In this document: piece after piece, positions 6,700 to 15,335 of the stretch
Layout: every line of letters starts with the position of its first letter
Numbering within the stretch: the stretch's first letter is position 1
DNA from: Caryophanales bacterium UBA5729
GTDB taxonomy: Bacteria; Bacillota_I; Bacilli_A; Izemoplasmatales; Hujiaoplasmataceae
Direction of reading: 5' to 3'
DNA length: 27,107 bases
NCBI GenBank assembly: GCA_002419505.1
Contig: DIGF01000019.1
Span: 6,419-33,525 of the forward strand
Program-made: the position numbers and the translations under genes
Notes under the pieces: generated by a model
What the model saw: only the letters and a program-made list of their open reading frames with translations
Told to the model about the DNA's origin: nothing
Databases searched by the model: none

Positions 6700-9333
6700 A
6701 TGAAATACATGACAGGTAATGAAATTAGACAAACTTGGATAAACTTTTTTAAAGATAAGCAGCATGCTGTTGAAGAAGGCGCATCATTGATTCCTAATAA
6801 TGATCCGACGCTTTTATGGATGAATTCTGGGGTTGCAGCCTTAAAAAAATATTTTGACGGACGAGTAGTTCCAAAAAATCCAAGAATTGTCAACATCCAA
6901 AAATGTATTAGAACCAATGATATTGAAAATGTTGGCAATACAGCAAGACACCATACTTTCTTTGAAATGATGGGTAATTTTTCGATTGGCGATTATTTTA
7001 GAGATCAAGCGATCGAATTTGGCTTTGAATTGATGACAAGCGATAAGTACTTCGGTTTTCCTTTAGAAAAGCTTTATTTCACATATTATCCGACTGATGA
7101 AGAAACAAAAAAACGTTGGCTTGATTTAGGTGTTGAAGAAGAGCATTTAATTTCTTCTGAAGGTAATTTCTGGGAAATAGGTAGCGGTCCTTGTGGTCCA
7201 TGCACGGAGATCTTCTTTGACAGAGGTGAAGAATTCGGTGATTTTGATACTGATTCAATTAAAAAGGATATTGAAAATGATCGTTATGTTGAGTTGTGGA
7301 ATATCGTTTTATCTCAATATAACGCCATCGAAGGATTAAAACGAGAAGAATATCCGGAATTACCTTCAAAGAATATTGATACCGGAGCTGGCCTTGAACG
7401 TTATGCTTCCGTAATTCAAAATGCAAAAACTAATTTTGAAACTGACCTTTTTTTACCGATTATCAACAAGATAGGTGAAATTTCAAAAACTGAATATCAA
7501 GGGCAAAAATCTTTCAAAGTTATCGCAGACCATATTAGAACTGTAACTATGGCTATCAGTGATGGTGCGATGCTGAGCAATGAGGGCAGAGGTTACGTTT
7601 TAAGAAGATTGCTTAGAAGAGCAGTTAAATACGGAAAACAACTTAAAATCGAAAAACCTTTCCTAGCTTCTTTAGTTGACGTTGTAGTTGAAATTTTAGT
7701 GCCTTTCTATCCTTATATCGTCACTAAAAGCGAAATCGTTAAAAAAATTGTTGAAACAGAAGAAATTAAATTTTTAGAAACTTTAATTGCAGGAGAAAAG
7801 AAACTAAATGAAATAATAGCCTTAACTAATAATAAAACCATCAGTGGTCAAGAGGCTTTCTTGCTTTATGACACTTATGGATTCCCGCTTGAATTAACCA
7901 GCGAATATGCATTTGAGCAAGGTTATGAAGTTGATTTTAAAGGCTTTAAACAAGAAATGGAAAAACAAAAAGAACGTGCTCGTAACGCAAGAAGTGAAAC
8001 TGATTCAATGATGGGCCAAAACGAGAGTTACTTGAACTTTCATGAATATAGTGAATTTGTTGGGTATGAAACTTTAAAAACCAAAGCTAAAATCATTAAA
8101 GTTTTTCCTGAAGGTTTAATTCTCGATAAAACGCCTTTTTACGCTACTTCTGGAGGTCAATTAGCAGATCAAGGAAGAATTTACAATGATGACATTGAAC
8201 TTGAGGTTATCGATGTCGAAAAACTACCTAATGGACAATTTATTCATAAAGTCAGTGAAGAATTATCAAGCAATTTAGAACAAACAATTGTGATAGCTGC
8301 AGTTGATCAGACTAGAAGAGAATTGACTCAATATCATCATTCGGCAACGCATTTGTTATTTAAAGCCTTAAGAGATATTTTAGGAAACCATGTTTCCCAA
8401 CAAGGTTCACAAGTGAGTTTTGACGGATTGAGATTTGACTTCAATCACTATCAGTCAATTGATGATGATACGATTTTAAAAATTGAAAAAGCTGTTAATC
8501 AAATGATTAACAACAAATATAAAACCACTACTAAAATAGTTTCTGTAGAAGAAGCTAAAAAGTTAGGGGCAATTGCTGAATTTGGGGAAAAATATGCAGA
8601 TAAAGTTAGAGTTATCGACTTAAAATACACTCTGGATTTATGCGGTGGAACTCATGTAGAAGATGTTAAAGATATTGAAAAATTTGCGATAAAATCGATT
8701 TCTTCCATCGGTTCAGGAATCTATCGAATTGAAGCAGTTGCGAATCGCATGGTAGATAAACTTTCTGAAAGTCTTGTTGGTTTAAATCAAGATATTGAAA
8801 ACCTTTTGAGCAAAGCTGATAAAATTCTTGAACAAGCAAAAGCGGAAAATATTGAGATTAAATTTGGCTTTAGCGTTAACGAAGATAACCTTGGCAGTTA
8901 TCAAGATGTTGTTAACAAACGCAACACTTTACACGAAGCTCAAATAGCAGTAAAAGAATTAGAAAAAGAATTTAATCGTTTAAAAGAAGCAAAAACAAAG
9001 AACAATCTTCAAGACTTATCTGAATTTATTTATGATGATAAAGTTATCGCTAAACTAGAAAACATCAATGGATCGGTTTTAAAACAGATCGCAGACGAGC
9101 TCTTCGCTAATGGAAAAATTAAGTTTGTCTTTTTAGCTTCAGTAATTGATGAAAAAATTATCTTCGTAGCTAAAAGCGAAGTTTCAAGTTTAAATGCTGG
9201 ACAAATAGTAAAAAGTGCAGCGCAAATTTGTGGCGGTAGTGGTGGCGGCAGACCTGATTTTGCTCAAGCTGGCGGAAAAGATATAGCAAAAATTGATGAA
9301 GCTATAGCTCATATCAAGGAATTAGTTTTATGA
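6700..9333 (+). CDS. alaS: Alanine--tRNA ligase
   Basis: Charges tRNA-Ala and hydrolyses mischarged Ser- and Gly-tRNA-Ala. The N-terminal class II catalytic domain begins with TGNEIRQTW and has RTNDIENVGNTARHHTFFEM at about residues 71-90. The editing domain has the zinc ligands H547 and H551 (HSATH) and C648/H652 (CGGTH). The C-terminal C-Ala domain ends with the Gly-rich GGSGGGRPDFAQAGG near 845-859. The length of 877 is standard and the gene is intact. The SD AAAGGA (6683-6688) is somewhat far from the ATG, but the N-terminus aligns with Bacillus AlaRS. It is controlled by the alanine T-box just upstream. The TGA stop overlaps the yqgF start (ATGA). Confidence 0.97.
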   Translation: MKYMTGNEIRQTWINFFKDKQHAVEEGASLIPNNDPTLLWMNSGVAALKKYFDGRVVPKNPRIVNIQKCIRTNDIENVGNTARHHTFFEMMGNFSIGDYFRDQAIEFGFELMTSDKYFGFPLEKLYFTYYPTDEETKKRWLDLGVEEEHLISSEGNFWEIGSGPCGPCTEIFFDRGEEFGDFDTDSIKKDIENDRYVELWNIVLSQYNAIEGLKREEYPELPSKNIDTGAGLERYASVIQNAKTNFETDLFLPIINKIGEISKTEYQGQKSFKVIADHIRTVTMAISDGAMLSNEGRGYVLRRLLRRAVKYGKQLKIEKPFLASLVDVVVEILVPFYPYIVTKSEIVKKIVETEEIKFLETLIAGEKKLNEIIALTNNKTISGQEAFLLYDTYGFPLELTSEYAFEQGYEVDFKGFKQEMEKQKERARNARSETDSMMGQNESYLNFHEYSEFVGYETLKTKAKIIKVFPEGLILDKTPFYATSGGQLADQGRIYNDDIELEVIDVEKLPNGQFIHKVSEELSSNLEQTIVIAAVDQTRRELTQYHHSATHLLFKALRDILGNHVSQQGSQVSFDGLRFDFNHYQSIDDDTILKIEKAVNQMINNKYKTTTKIVSVEEAKKLGAIAEFGEKYADKVRVIDLKYTLDLCGGTHVEDVKDIEKFAIKSISSIGSGIYRIEAVANRMVDKLSESLVGLNQDIENLLSKADKILEQAKAENIEIKFGFSVNEDNLGSYQDVVNKRNTLHEAQIAVKELEKEFNRLKEAKTKNNLQDLSEFIYDDKVIAKLENINGSVLKQIADELFANGKIKFVFLASVIDEKIIFVAKSEVSSLNAGQIVKSAAQICGGSGGGRPDFAQAGGKDIAKIDEAIAHIKELVL

Positions 9334-9752
9334 GGTACGTCGGTTTAGACCTAGGTTCAAAAACCTTAGGCGTAGCTATTAGCGACACTTCAAACACAAT
9401 AGCTACTAAACTTACCACAATAACTTTCACAAATAATGATTTTGAGTATGCAATCAAGCAATTATTTGATATACTAAAGACGACAGAATTTGAATTGTTT
9501 GTTTTGGGCTTACCGAAGAATATGGACGGCAGTCTTGGCTTTCAAGCTCAAACATCAATGCAATTTAAAACGATGTTGGAAAATAGTTTTAACAAACAAG
9601 TAATTCTTTGGGACGAAAGACTTACTTCAAAAATGGCAGATTCATTAATGATATCTGCTAATCTGAGCCGCAAAAAAAGAAAAACAAAAATTGATTTTGT
9701 TGCAGCAACAATAATATTACAAAGCTATCTAGATAGCAGAAAGAGAGATTAA
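9330..9752 (+). CDS. yqgF: Putative pre-16S rRNA nuclease / Holliday junction resolvase YqgF (RuvX)
   Basis: RNase H-fold nuclease. In E. coli YqgF it is linked to 5' maturation of 16S rRNA; the family was also proposed as a Holliday junction resolvase. The acidic active-site residues are D7 (GLDLGSKT), E96 (WDERLTS) and D122 (KIDFVAA). The DERLTS and KxDxxAA motifs are diagnostic. The length of 140 is normal. It starts at the ATGA overlap with alaS, so it is translationally coupled. In B. subtilis (yrrK) the small ireB gene (yrzL) lies between alaS and this gene; here there is no room for it. Confidence 0.92.
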   Translation: MRYVGLDLGSKTLGVAISDTSNTIATKLTTITFTNNDFEYAIKQLFDILKTTEFELFVLGLPKNMDGSLGFQAQTSMQFKTMLENSFNKQVILWDERLTSKMADSLMISANLSRKKRKTKIDFVAATIILQSYLDSRKRD

Positions 9753-9753
9753 T

Positions 9754-10041
9754 ATGCCAGAATTAGACGACAACACATTAATAATTACTGATGAACTAGG
9801 ACAGGAAATGGAAGCTATAATCATCATGACTTTCGATTCAGAAGAATTTGGAAAATCTTATTTAGTTTATCAATTGAAAGATGATGAAACAGGTGAATAC
9901 TTTGCCGCTAGTTTCAACCCTGAAGATGGTGAAGAAGGCAACTTAATTCCGATTGAAACAGATGAAGAATGGGATTATGTTGAGGAAGTATTAGAAAGTT
10001 TTTTAGAGGATGAAGAAGAAGAACCGCTAGAAGATGAGTAA
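9754..10041 (+). CDS. yrzB: DUF1292 acidic protein (YrzB-like)
   Basis: Small, very acidic cytoplasmic protein of 95 residues. It has the DUF1292 pattern: N-terminal ITDELGQEMEAIIIMTFDSE, then YLVYQL, a short insert, and EDGEEGNLIPIETDEEWDYVEEVL. The C-terminus is a Glu/Asp tail. Its function is unknown in the family. It is always found between yqgF and mltG or trmR in Bacilli, and its place here agrees. It begins two bases after the yqgF stop and overlaps trmR by 8 bases. Confidence 0.87.
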   Translation: MPELDDNTLIITDELGQEMEAIIIMTFDSEEFGKSYLVYQLKDDETGEYFAASFNPEDGEEGNLIPIETDEEWDYVEEVLESFLEDEEEEPLEDE

Positions 10042-10648
10042 GTATTTAGATTCATTAAATAACAAAAAACAGCCTGAGATTATTGAGGAAATCCTCACTC
10101 AGGCTGAAAGATTTTCAACCCCCACAATAACTGATGCGGGGATAAACTTAATAATTCAAATCTTAGAGTTATCAAAAGCACAAAAAGTACTTGAAATTGG
10201 AACGGCTATTGGTTACAGTGCAATTATGATGGCGCTGAATACTGAGGTTGAAATAACAACGATTGAAAGAGAACAAAACGCTTATGAATTAGCTCAAGTA
10301 AATATCGCTAAAGCCAAATTGGAAAAACGAATTAATTTGGTTTTTGCTGATGCGCTAGATTATCAAACGACTGAACTGTTCGATCTGATTTTTATTGATG
10401 CTGCGAAAGCTCAGTATTTGAAATTTATTGAAAAATATCAGAATAATTTGAAAGTTGGCGGAATTATCATCTGCGATAATTTGTTATTCCATGGATTGGT
10501 TGAAAATGACAGTTTGCCAGAGTCAAAAAATTTAAAAAAATTAGTTAAAAAAATACGGGATTTTAACCAAGCTTTAGTTAATCATCCTGATTTTTCTACT
10601 TATATTTATCAAATTGGCGATGGGATGAGCATCTCAATAAAGAAGTAG
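10034..10648 (+). CDS. trmR: tRNA 5-hydroxyuridine O-methyltransferase TrmR (YrrM)
   Basis: SAM-dependent class I methyltransferase of the cation-dependent (COMT-like) group. In B. subtilis TrmR methylates ho5U34 in tRNAs to mo5U. Motif I is VLEIGTAIGYSA at residues 52-63, the acidic residue after strand 2 is at TIERE (E78), and the metal-binding set is D122 (FIDAAKAQY) with D148-N149 (CDNLLFHG). The length is 204. It overlaps yrzB by 8 bases and has no strong SD, so it is probably coupled. The immediate neighbours trhP1 and trhP2 make the ho5U substrate, which supports this specific assignment over a generic O-methyltransferase. In Bacillus mltG lies between yrzB and trmR; it is absent here. 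Confidence 0.88.
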   Translation: MSKYLDSLNNKKQPEIIEEILTQAERFSTPTITDAGINLIIQILELSKAQKVLEIGTAIGYSAIMMALNTEVEITTIEREQNAYELAQVNIAKAKLEKRINLVFADALDYQTTELFDLIFIDAAKAQYLKFIEKYQNNLKVGGIIICDNLLFHGLVENDSLPESKNLKKLVKKIRDFNQALVNHPDFSTYIYQIGDGMSISIKK

Positions 10649-10655
10649 GGTTTAT

Positions 10656-11525
10656 ATGAAAATTGTTGCGAGATTAAAAACAATTTCAGAAATAGAAAAA
10701 CTAATCAACTTAGGCGTTGATGTTTTTTTGGTTGATACTCCACTTGCGGTAAAGAAGATTGAAGATCAGGTTTTTTCATCGTTAGAAGCTATTAAGAAAA
10801 CCAGTAAAGAAATCTATCTTTTAGCTAATAAAATGATTCATCAAGAAGATTTAGAAGAATTAAGGAAATTGCTGATAATAGCGAAAAAACACCAAATCAA
10901 TGGAATTGTTGTTGGTGATATAACCGCCATGATTATCGCAAAAGAATTAGGGATAGAAAATAAGATTATCTACCAACCAGGAACCATGAATACTAGCAGT
11001 TTTGACAGTGAGTATTTTAAAGAAAAGAGCATTAAAGGAATCACTATCTCTAAAGAAATTACTATAGAAGAGATTGAAAGATTTTTTACGAATAAGCAAA
11101 TCGAATTATCTTTAATTGGTCACGGATATCTAGATATGTTTTATTCGAAAAGAAAACTCTTAACTAACTATTTTATTTACAAAGGAATCAAAAGAACACT
11201 TATTACCGATAATTACTGTTTTAGATTAAAAGAAGAAATCAGAGACAAGAGTAATTATCCGATTTTTGAAGATTATTCGGGAACGCATATTTTTCGTGAT
11301 AAGGCCTTGGAATCATTTTCAGAATTTAAAGTTTTAAGTAAAGGAATTGACGTTTTTTTCGTTGAGAGAATTTTTCTTACTGATGAAGAATATTATGAAG
11401 CTTTAGCTGCTTATAACAATTTAGAAAAAGCTGAAGCATTTTTAAATAAATATGGCGATAATTACAATAAGGGTTTTTATTATCAATACACGGAAAAACT
11501 AAAAGGTGATTTAAATGAAAACTGA
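10656..11525 (+). CDS. trhP1: tRNA 5-hydroxyuridine synthesis protein TrhP1 (YrrN, U32-like)
   Basis: Shorter paralogue of the U32 peptidase family. In B. subtilis YrrN and YrrO act in prephenate-dependent hydroxylation of wobble U34 to ho5U. The protein has a TIM-barrel-like run with VDVFLVDTPLAVKKIE, ALEAIKKT, INGIVVGDITAM and KIIYQPGTMNTSSFD, and a C-terminal Phe/Tyr-rich part. It lacks the four-cysteine cluster seen in the partner protein; only one Cys (near residue 189) is visible. The length is 289. It overlaps trhP2 by 11 bases, so the two are coupled and likely form a complex (inference). Confidence 0.84.
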   Translation: MKIVARLKTISEIEKLINLGVDVFLVDTPLAVKKIEDQVFSSLEAIKKTSKEIYLLANKMIHQEDLEELRKLLIIAKKHQINGIVVGDITAMIIAKELGIENKIIYQPGTMNTSSFDSEYFKEKSIKGITISKEITIEEIERFFTNKQIELSLIGHGYLDMFYSKRKLLTNYFIYKGIKRTLITDNYCFRLKEEIRDKSNYPIFEDYSGTHIFRDKALESFSEFKVLSKGIDVFFVERIFLTDEEYYEALAAYNNLEKAEAFLNKYGDNYNKGFYYQYTEKLKGDLNEN

Positions 11526-12705
11526 GTTGTTAGCGCCAGCAGGCAATTTAGAAAAAGCTAAAATTGCGCTTTTTTATGGAGCTGATGCTGTTTATATCGG
11601 CGGCAAACAATTTTCTTTAAGAGCAAGAGCATCTAACTTCGATTTAAGTATGATTAAAGAACTGGTAGATTTTGCCCATGGTCTTAAAAAAAATGTTTAC
11701 GTTACGATGAATATCGTTTTTCACGATGATGATATCTTAGGACTGGATGAATATCTTTTAGAGTTAGCGAAAATCAAAGTAGATGCAATCATCTGTTCCT
11801 CAATGATCGTAATTGAAAGAGCAAAAGCCTTAACTGATTTAGAGATACATTTATCTACGCAATTTTCGGTAACGAATTCTGTTCTGGCTGATTATTTTTT
11901 TACTGAAGGAATTAAAAGAGTCGTTTTGGCAAGAGAATTGTCACTGAAAGAGATTGAAGAAATCGCCAAGGTATGCAAGCCTGATTTAGAAGTCTTTGTT
12001 CATGGTGGAATGTGCGTATCTTATTCTGGTCGATGTACCTTATCAAATTATACCGTGTTAAGAGATGCCAATCGCGGTGGTTGCGCCCATACTTGCAGAT
12101 GGTTATATGATTTATATGAAAACGACCAAAAAATCTCAAATGATTTTGATTATCAAATGTCTTCTAAAGATCTTGAGGCAACTGAGTTTGTTCCAGAATT
12201 ATTAAAATTAAATATCAGCTCCTTAAAAATCGAAGGAAGAATGAAATCGATTCATTATATTGCAACAGTGGTTAGCGCATATCGCATGTTAATTGATGAT
12301 TATTACAATGGAGCAATGAGAAATTTAGAGTTTTATCAAGAAGAAATAAGCAAAGCTGAGAATAGACAAACCTCATCAGGATTTTTCCGCGGAGATACCA
12401 CCATTGATCAACAGCTATACAATCAAAGAACGGAAATACCTACAAAGGAATTTGTGGGGATTGTAAAGCGCTACGACTACAATCGAAAACAGGTTATCAT
12501 CGAACAAAGAAATTTCTTTTCAGTCAACGACTATTTAGAAATATTCACACCTAATAAAACTACTTACAGATTTAAGGTTAAAAAGATTTTTAACGAAGAT
12601 TTAGAAGAACTTGATGCCGCAAGACATCCGCTAGAAACCATAATTATTGACTTACCAATAGCGGTTGATAAATACAGTATGATCAGGAGGGTAAAAGATG
12701 AGTAA
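11515..12705 (+). CDS. trhP2: tRNA 5-hydroxyuridine synthesis protein TrhP2 (YrrO, U32 family)
   Basis: U32-family protein with an iron-sulfur type cysteine cluster. Older annotations call it collagenase-like peptidase; the B. subtilis YrrO work assigns tRNA wobble hydroxylation. The N-terminus ELLAPAGNLEKAK and AVYIGG are typical. The U32 signature is FVHGGMCVSYSGRC (161-174), with cysteines C167, C174, C190 and C194. The DYQMSSKDLEATEFVPEL and SSLKIEGRMKS segments also belong to the family. The C-terminal about 75 residues form the small beta domain of U32 proteins. The length is 396. The SD AAAAGGTGAT lies at 11501-11510 inside trhP1, and the gene overlaps udk by 8 bases. Confidence 0.9.
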   Translation: MKTELLAPAGNLEKAKIALFYGADAVYIGGKQFSLRARASNFDLSMIKELVDFAHGLKKNVYVTMNIVFHDDDILGLDEYLLELAKIKVDAIICSSMIVIERAKALTDLEIHLSTQFSVTNSVLADYFFTEGIKRVVLARELSLKEIEEIAKVCKPDLEVFVHGGMCVSYSGRCTLSNYTVLRDANRGGCAHTCRWLYDLYENDQKISNDFDYQMSSKDLEATEFVPELLKLNISSLKIEGRMKSIHYIATVVSAYRMLIDDYYNGAMRNLEFYQEEISKAENRQTSSGFFRGDTTIDQQLYNQRTEIPTKEFVGIVKRYDYNRKQVIIEQRNFFSVNDYLEIFTPNKTTYRFKVKKIFNEDLEELDAARHPLETIIIDLPIAVDKYSMIRRVKDE

Positions 12706-13318
12706 ACCGATTATTATAGCGGTTGCCGGAGGTTCTTCTTCGGGAAAAACCACGGTAGTAAACAAGATAATTGCTAACTTTTCCAATGAAAGAGTTGAAG
12801 TGATTAGGCACGATGATTATTATAAAGATCAAAGCGATAAAACCCTCGAAGAAAGAAGAGTCGTAAACTATGACCATCCTTTATCTTTAGACAACGATTT
12901 GTTTTTTGAACAAATTTTAGACTTGATTAATAACAGGCCGATCGAAAAACCAACCTATGATTTTGTTGAGTTAAACCGAACAAAAATTACCGAAACGGTT
13001 CAACCTTCTGAAATTATAATTCTTGAAGGAATTCTTGTTTTAGAAGACGAAAGAATCAGAAACCTAAGCGATATTAAGATTTTTGTGGAAGCCGACGATG
13101 ACGTTAGGTTGATAAGAAGAATCAAAAGAGACACCACTGAAAGAGGAAGAACCCTCGACAATGTTTTAACACAATACTTAAATACAGTTAAACCGATGCA
13201 TCACGCTTTTGTGAAACCGACAAAAAGATATGCTGATATTATCATCCCCAATGATTATTCTCATGATGTAGCTGTTGATTTAATCAAGGCTAAAATATCC
13301 ACTATCTTAAATAAATAA
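12698..13318 (+). CDS. udk: Uridine/cytidine kinase
   Basis: Phosphorylates uridine and cytidine to UMP and CMP for pyrimidine salvage. The P-loop is GGSSSGKT at 11-18, followed by the DDYY motif at 39-42 and NYDHP at 57-61 that bind the nucleoside. The RRIKRDTTERGR stretch near 138-149 is the arginine-rich lid. The length of 206 fits. The SD is AGGAGGG at 12685-12691 inside trhP2. It closes the alaS operon; greA after it has its own promoter but no terminator intervenes. Confidence 0.95.
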   Translation: MSKPIIIAVAGGSSSGKTTVVNKIIANFSNERVEVIRHDDYYKDQSDKTLEERRVVNYDHPLSLDNDLFFEQILDLINNRPIEKPTYDFVELNRTKITETVQPSEIIILEGILVLEDERIRNLSDIKIFVEADDDVRLIRRIKRDTTERGRTLDNVLTQYLNTVKPMHHAFVKPTKRYADIIIPNDYSHDVAVDLIKAKISTILNK

Positions 13319-13322
13319 ATTA

Positions 13323-13336
13323 TGATATAATATAAT
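13323..13336 (+). promoter_or_regulatory. greA promoter (extended -10, two overlapping TATAAT)
   Basis: TGATATAAT at 13323-13331 is an extended -10, directly followed by a second TATAAT at 13331-13336. No clear -35 is seen inside the udk 3' end. Confidence 0.55.
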
Positions 13337-13357
13337 GCGTTAAAAAAGGAGTTATAT

Positions 13358-13828
13358 ATGGAAAATACTTATAAATTAACTGAAGCAGGACATGCTCAAT
13401 TAAGAGAAGAATTAGAAGAATTAAAAGGCGAAAGAAGAACTGCAAATTTAGAGGCTTTAAAAGAAGCTAGAGCTCAAGGCGACTTATCAGAAAACGCTGA
13501 TTATGACGCTGCTAGAGATGAACAAGCAAGAATTGAAGCGAGAATTAAAGAAATCGAAAACATTCTTAAAAACTCTGAAATTATCAAAGAAAATAACCGT
13601 TCGCGTGTTATTGGTATGGGTAAAACTGTAGTTGTTAAGTTCTTGCACAATAACATCGAAACAGAGTTTACTATTGTTGGTAAATTAGAAGCTAACCCAA
13701 TGCAAAAGCGAGTATCCAATGAATCACCTTTAGGAAAGGCGATAATTGGCACCAAAAAAGGTAAAATCGTAACTTATAAATCGGAAACTGGTCAAGAGAT
13801 AAATATTGAAATTATTGATGTAAAATAA
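13358..13828 (+). CDS. greA: Transcription elongation factor GreA
   Basis: Enters the RNA polymerase secondary channel and stimulates cleavage of backtracked RNA. The N-terminal coiled coil spans about residues 10-75, with the acidic tip GDLSENADY (41-49; D42 and E45 are the functional acids). The C-terminal FKBP-like domain follows, with the typical NESPLGKAIIGTKKG. The length of 156 is normal. The SD AAGGAG is 6 bases from the ATG. mtnN follows after 31 bases with no terminator, so the two are probably cotranscribed, as in Bacillus, where yrrT lies between them; yrrT is absent here. Confidence 0.97.
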   Translation: MENTYKLTEAGHAQLREELEELKGERRTANLEALKEARAQGDLSENADYDAARDEQARIEARIKEIENILKNSEIIKENNRSRVIGMGKTVVVKFLHNNIETEFTIVGKLEANPMQKRVSNESPLGKAIIGTKKGKIVTYKSETGQEINIEIIDVK

Positions 13829-13859
13829 TAAAAAAATCTTAAAACCAGGAGTGATATAT

Positions 13860-14555
13860 ATGATTGGAATTATTGGCGCTATTGATTATGAACTAAATTT
13901 CTTTTTTCAACATATGATTATTGCCAAGACTGAGATTATCGCTGATAAAACATTTTACGTAGGTAAAATAAAAAATCATAATGTTGTTATAGTAAAATCA
14001 GGAATCGGAAAAGTTAACGCTAGTATAACAACAACAATTTTAATTGAAAGATTTAATGTGCGATTAATTATTAACACAGGAGTAGCTGGTGGATTAGAAC
14101 CGCTTAATGTCGGTGATATAATTATCGCATCGGGAATAGCTTATTTCGATGTATCTTTGACTGAAATTGACGATGTACCTTATGGCAAGATGGGTCAAGA
14201 CCCTTTGTTGGTTGTTACTAAAGATGATTATGTTAATAAGGCAAAAAAAGTTTTCGACAGATTAGTATATAAATATTTTGTCGGCAATTTAGTCTCAGGA
14301 GATAAATTCGTGACTAAACTAAGAGATCTTGCGAAGATAAAAAAGCAAGTCAAAGACATCTTAGGAGTGGAAATGGAAGGAATGGCCATCGCTTTAACAG
14401 CCTTTAAATTCAATCGTGACTTTATTTCGATTAGAGGAATTTCTGATATTATCGAATCTTCAAATCAATCTAAATCATACCGCGATGTCGTAAAAGATGT
14501 AGCCGCAAAAACCTCAGAGTTTGTCTTAGCTTTTCTTGAGGTTGTAGATGAATAA
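13860..14555 (+). CDS. mtnN: 5'-methylthioadenosine/S-adenosylhomocysteine nucleosidase
   Basis: Cleaves MTA and SAH to adenine plus the thioribose, removing SAM by-products made by enzymes such as TrmR and YqeM. It shows IIGAIDYEL (E11 corresponds to the catalytic E12 of E. coli), KSGIGKVNA, INTGVAGGL, VEMEGMA (E171 and E173, ribose binding) and ISIRGISD (catalytic D196). The length of 231 is right. A GTG at 13851 is in frame but forms part of the Shine-Dalgarno AGGAGTGA, so the ATG at 13860 is preferred. The 3' end overlaps the next gene by 8 bases. Confidence 0.92.
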   Translation: MIGIIGAIDYELNFFFQHMIIAKTEIIADKTFYVGKIKNHNVVIVKSGIGKVNASITTTILIERFNVRLIINTGVAGGLEPLNVGDIIIASGIAYFDVSLTEIDDVPYGKMGQDPLLVVTKDDYVNKAKKVFDRLVYKYFVGNLVSGDKFVTKLRDLAKIKKQVKDILGVEMEGMAIALTAFKFNRDFISIRGISDIIESSNQSKSYRDVVKDVAAKTSEFVLAFLEVVDE

Positions 14556-15204
14556 AATAATACTTGATAATAGAGTCTTGCATTATCAAGTTTTTTTTAA
14601 GAAGAATAAAAATCTTTATATGAGAGTAAGAAACAATCTCATCACTATCACCTGTCCCAAAAAATTCAGTATTTCCGAGATTGAAACTTTTATCATTAGG
14701 CATCAAGAACAAATCTTGAAACGCATAGAGATAAAAAAAGTTTCACTTTATAACTCTGAAGAGCTTGTTTTATGGGGAAATAAAATATCGATTGCAGATA
14801 TTGTTGAAACGCTCGATAAAAAAATGAAAAAGAAATTCATTATAAACGAAAACATGATTGAATTTTTTTATAAAACTGAAACAATCAAATACGCTAAAAA
14901 ATTACTTGATGAAGAGTTTTCTATGCTAAATCATGAATTTAATTTATCCTGTATTACACTAAAATCACAATTAATGCGTTCAAGACTTGGTAGCTGTAAT
15001 GTAAAAACCAAAAGAATTAATCTCAACAGCGTGCTCGCACGTCTAGACAAGAAATATTTAAGAGCTGTTTTATTACACGAAATAATTCATTTAAAAGAAG
15101 CGAATCACCAAAAGGATTTTTATGACTTATTACTTAAATACGAACCGAAATACCGCGAGATTAAAAAAGAACTAAACCAAATAATGAAAAAGTATGAGAT
15201 ATAG
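14548..15204 (+). CDS. YgjP-like (DUF45) zinc metallopeptidase
   Basis: Putative SprT/WLM-like metal-dependent peptidase of unknown substrate. The zinc motif is H177-E-I-I-H181 followed by H187, in LLHEIIHLKEANHQKDF, which matches the family HELxHxxxxxHxxxF pattern. The upstream motif SRLGSC (145-150) corresponds to the usual SRWGSC, with Trp replaced by Leu. The N-terminal 60 residues form the beta-rich YgjP lead. The length is 218. It starts inside mtnN (8-base overlap), with GAGGTTG upstream. It is not part of the B. subtilis mtnN neighbourhood, so this pairing is lineage-specific. Its stop codon lies in the terminator stem. Confidence 0.82.
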   Translation: MNKIILDNRVLHYQVFFKKNKNLYMRVRNNLITITCPKKFSISEIETFIIRHQEQILKRIEIKKVSLYNSEELVLWGNKISIADIVETLDKKMKKKFIINENMIEFFYKTETIKYAKKLLDEEFSMLNHEFNLSCITLKSQLMRSRLGSCNVKTKRINLNSVLARLDKKYLRAVLLHEIIHLKEANHQKDFYDLLLKYEPKYREIKKELNQIMKKYEI

Positions 15205-15235
15205 ACAACAAAGAGATTTGTCTATATTTTTTATT
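15199..15235 (+). terminator. Terminator after the YgjP-like gene
   Basis: ATATAGACAA (15199-15208) pairs with TTGTCTATAT (15218-15227), loop of 9 bases, then a T-rich run. The stop TAG (15202-15204) is within the left arm. Confidence 0.82.
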
Positions 15236-15282
15236 TATCGAATTATCGATGTATTTTCATATAGTACACATTTTAAAAAAAA

Positions 15283-15311
15283 TAGACATTTGTTAATTAA
15301 TTAGGTATAAT
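15283..15311 (+). promoter_or_regulatory. yqeG operon promoter
   Basis: TAGACA at 15283-15288 (5 of 6 to TTGACA), 17 bases, TATAAT at 15306-15311. It is the only convincing promoter before yqeG, and the following genes are tightly packed, so it likely drives yqeG to yqeM. Confidence 0.72.
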
Positions 15312-15335
15312 AGAATTGATATTTGGGGTGAATAC

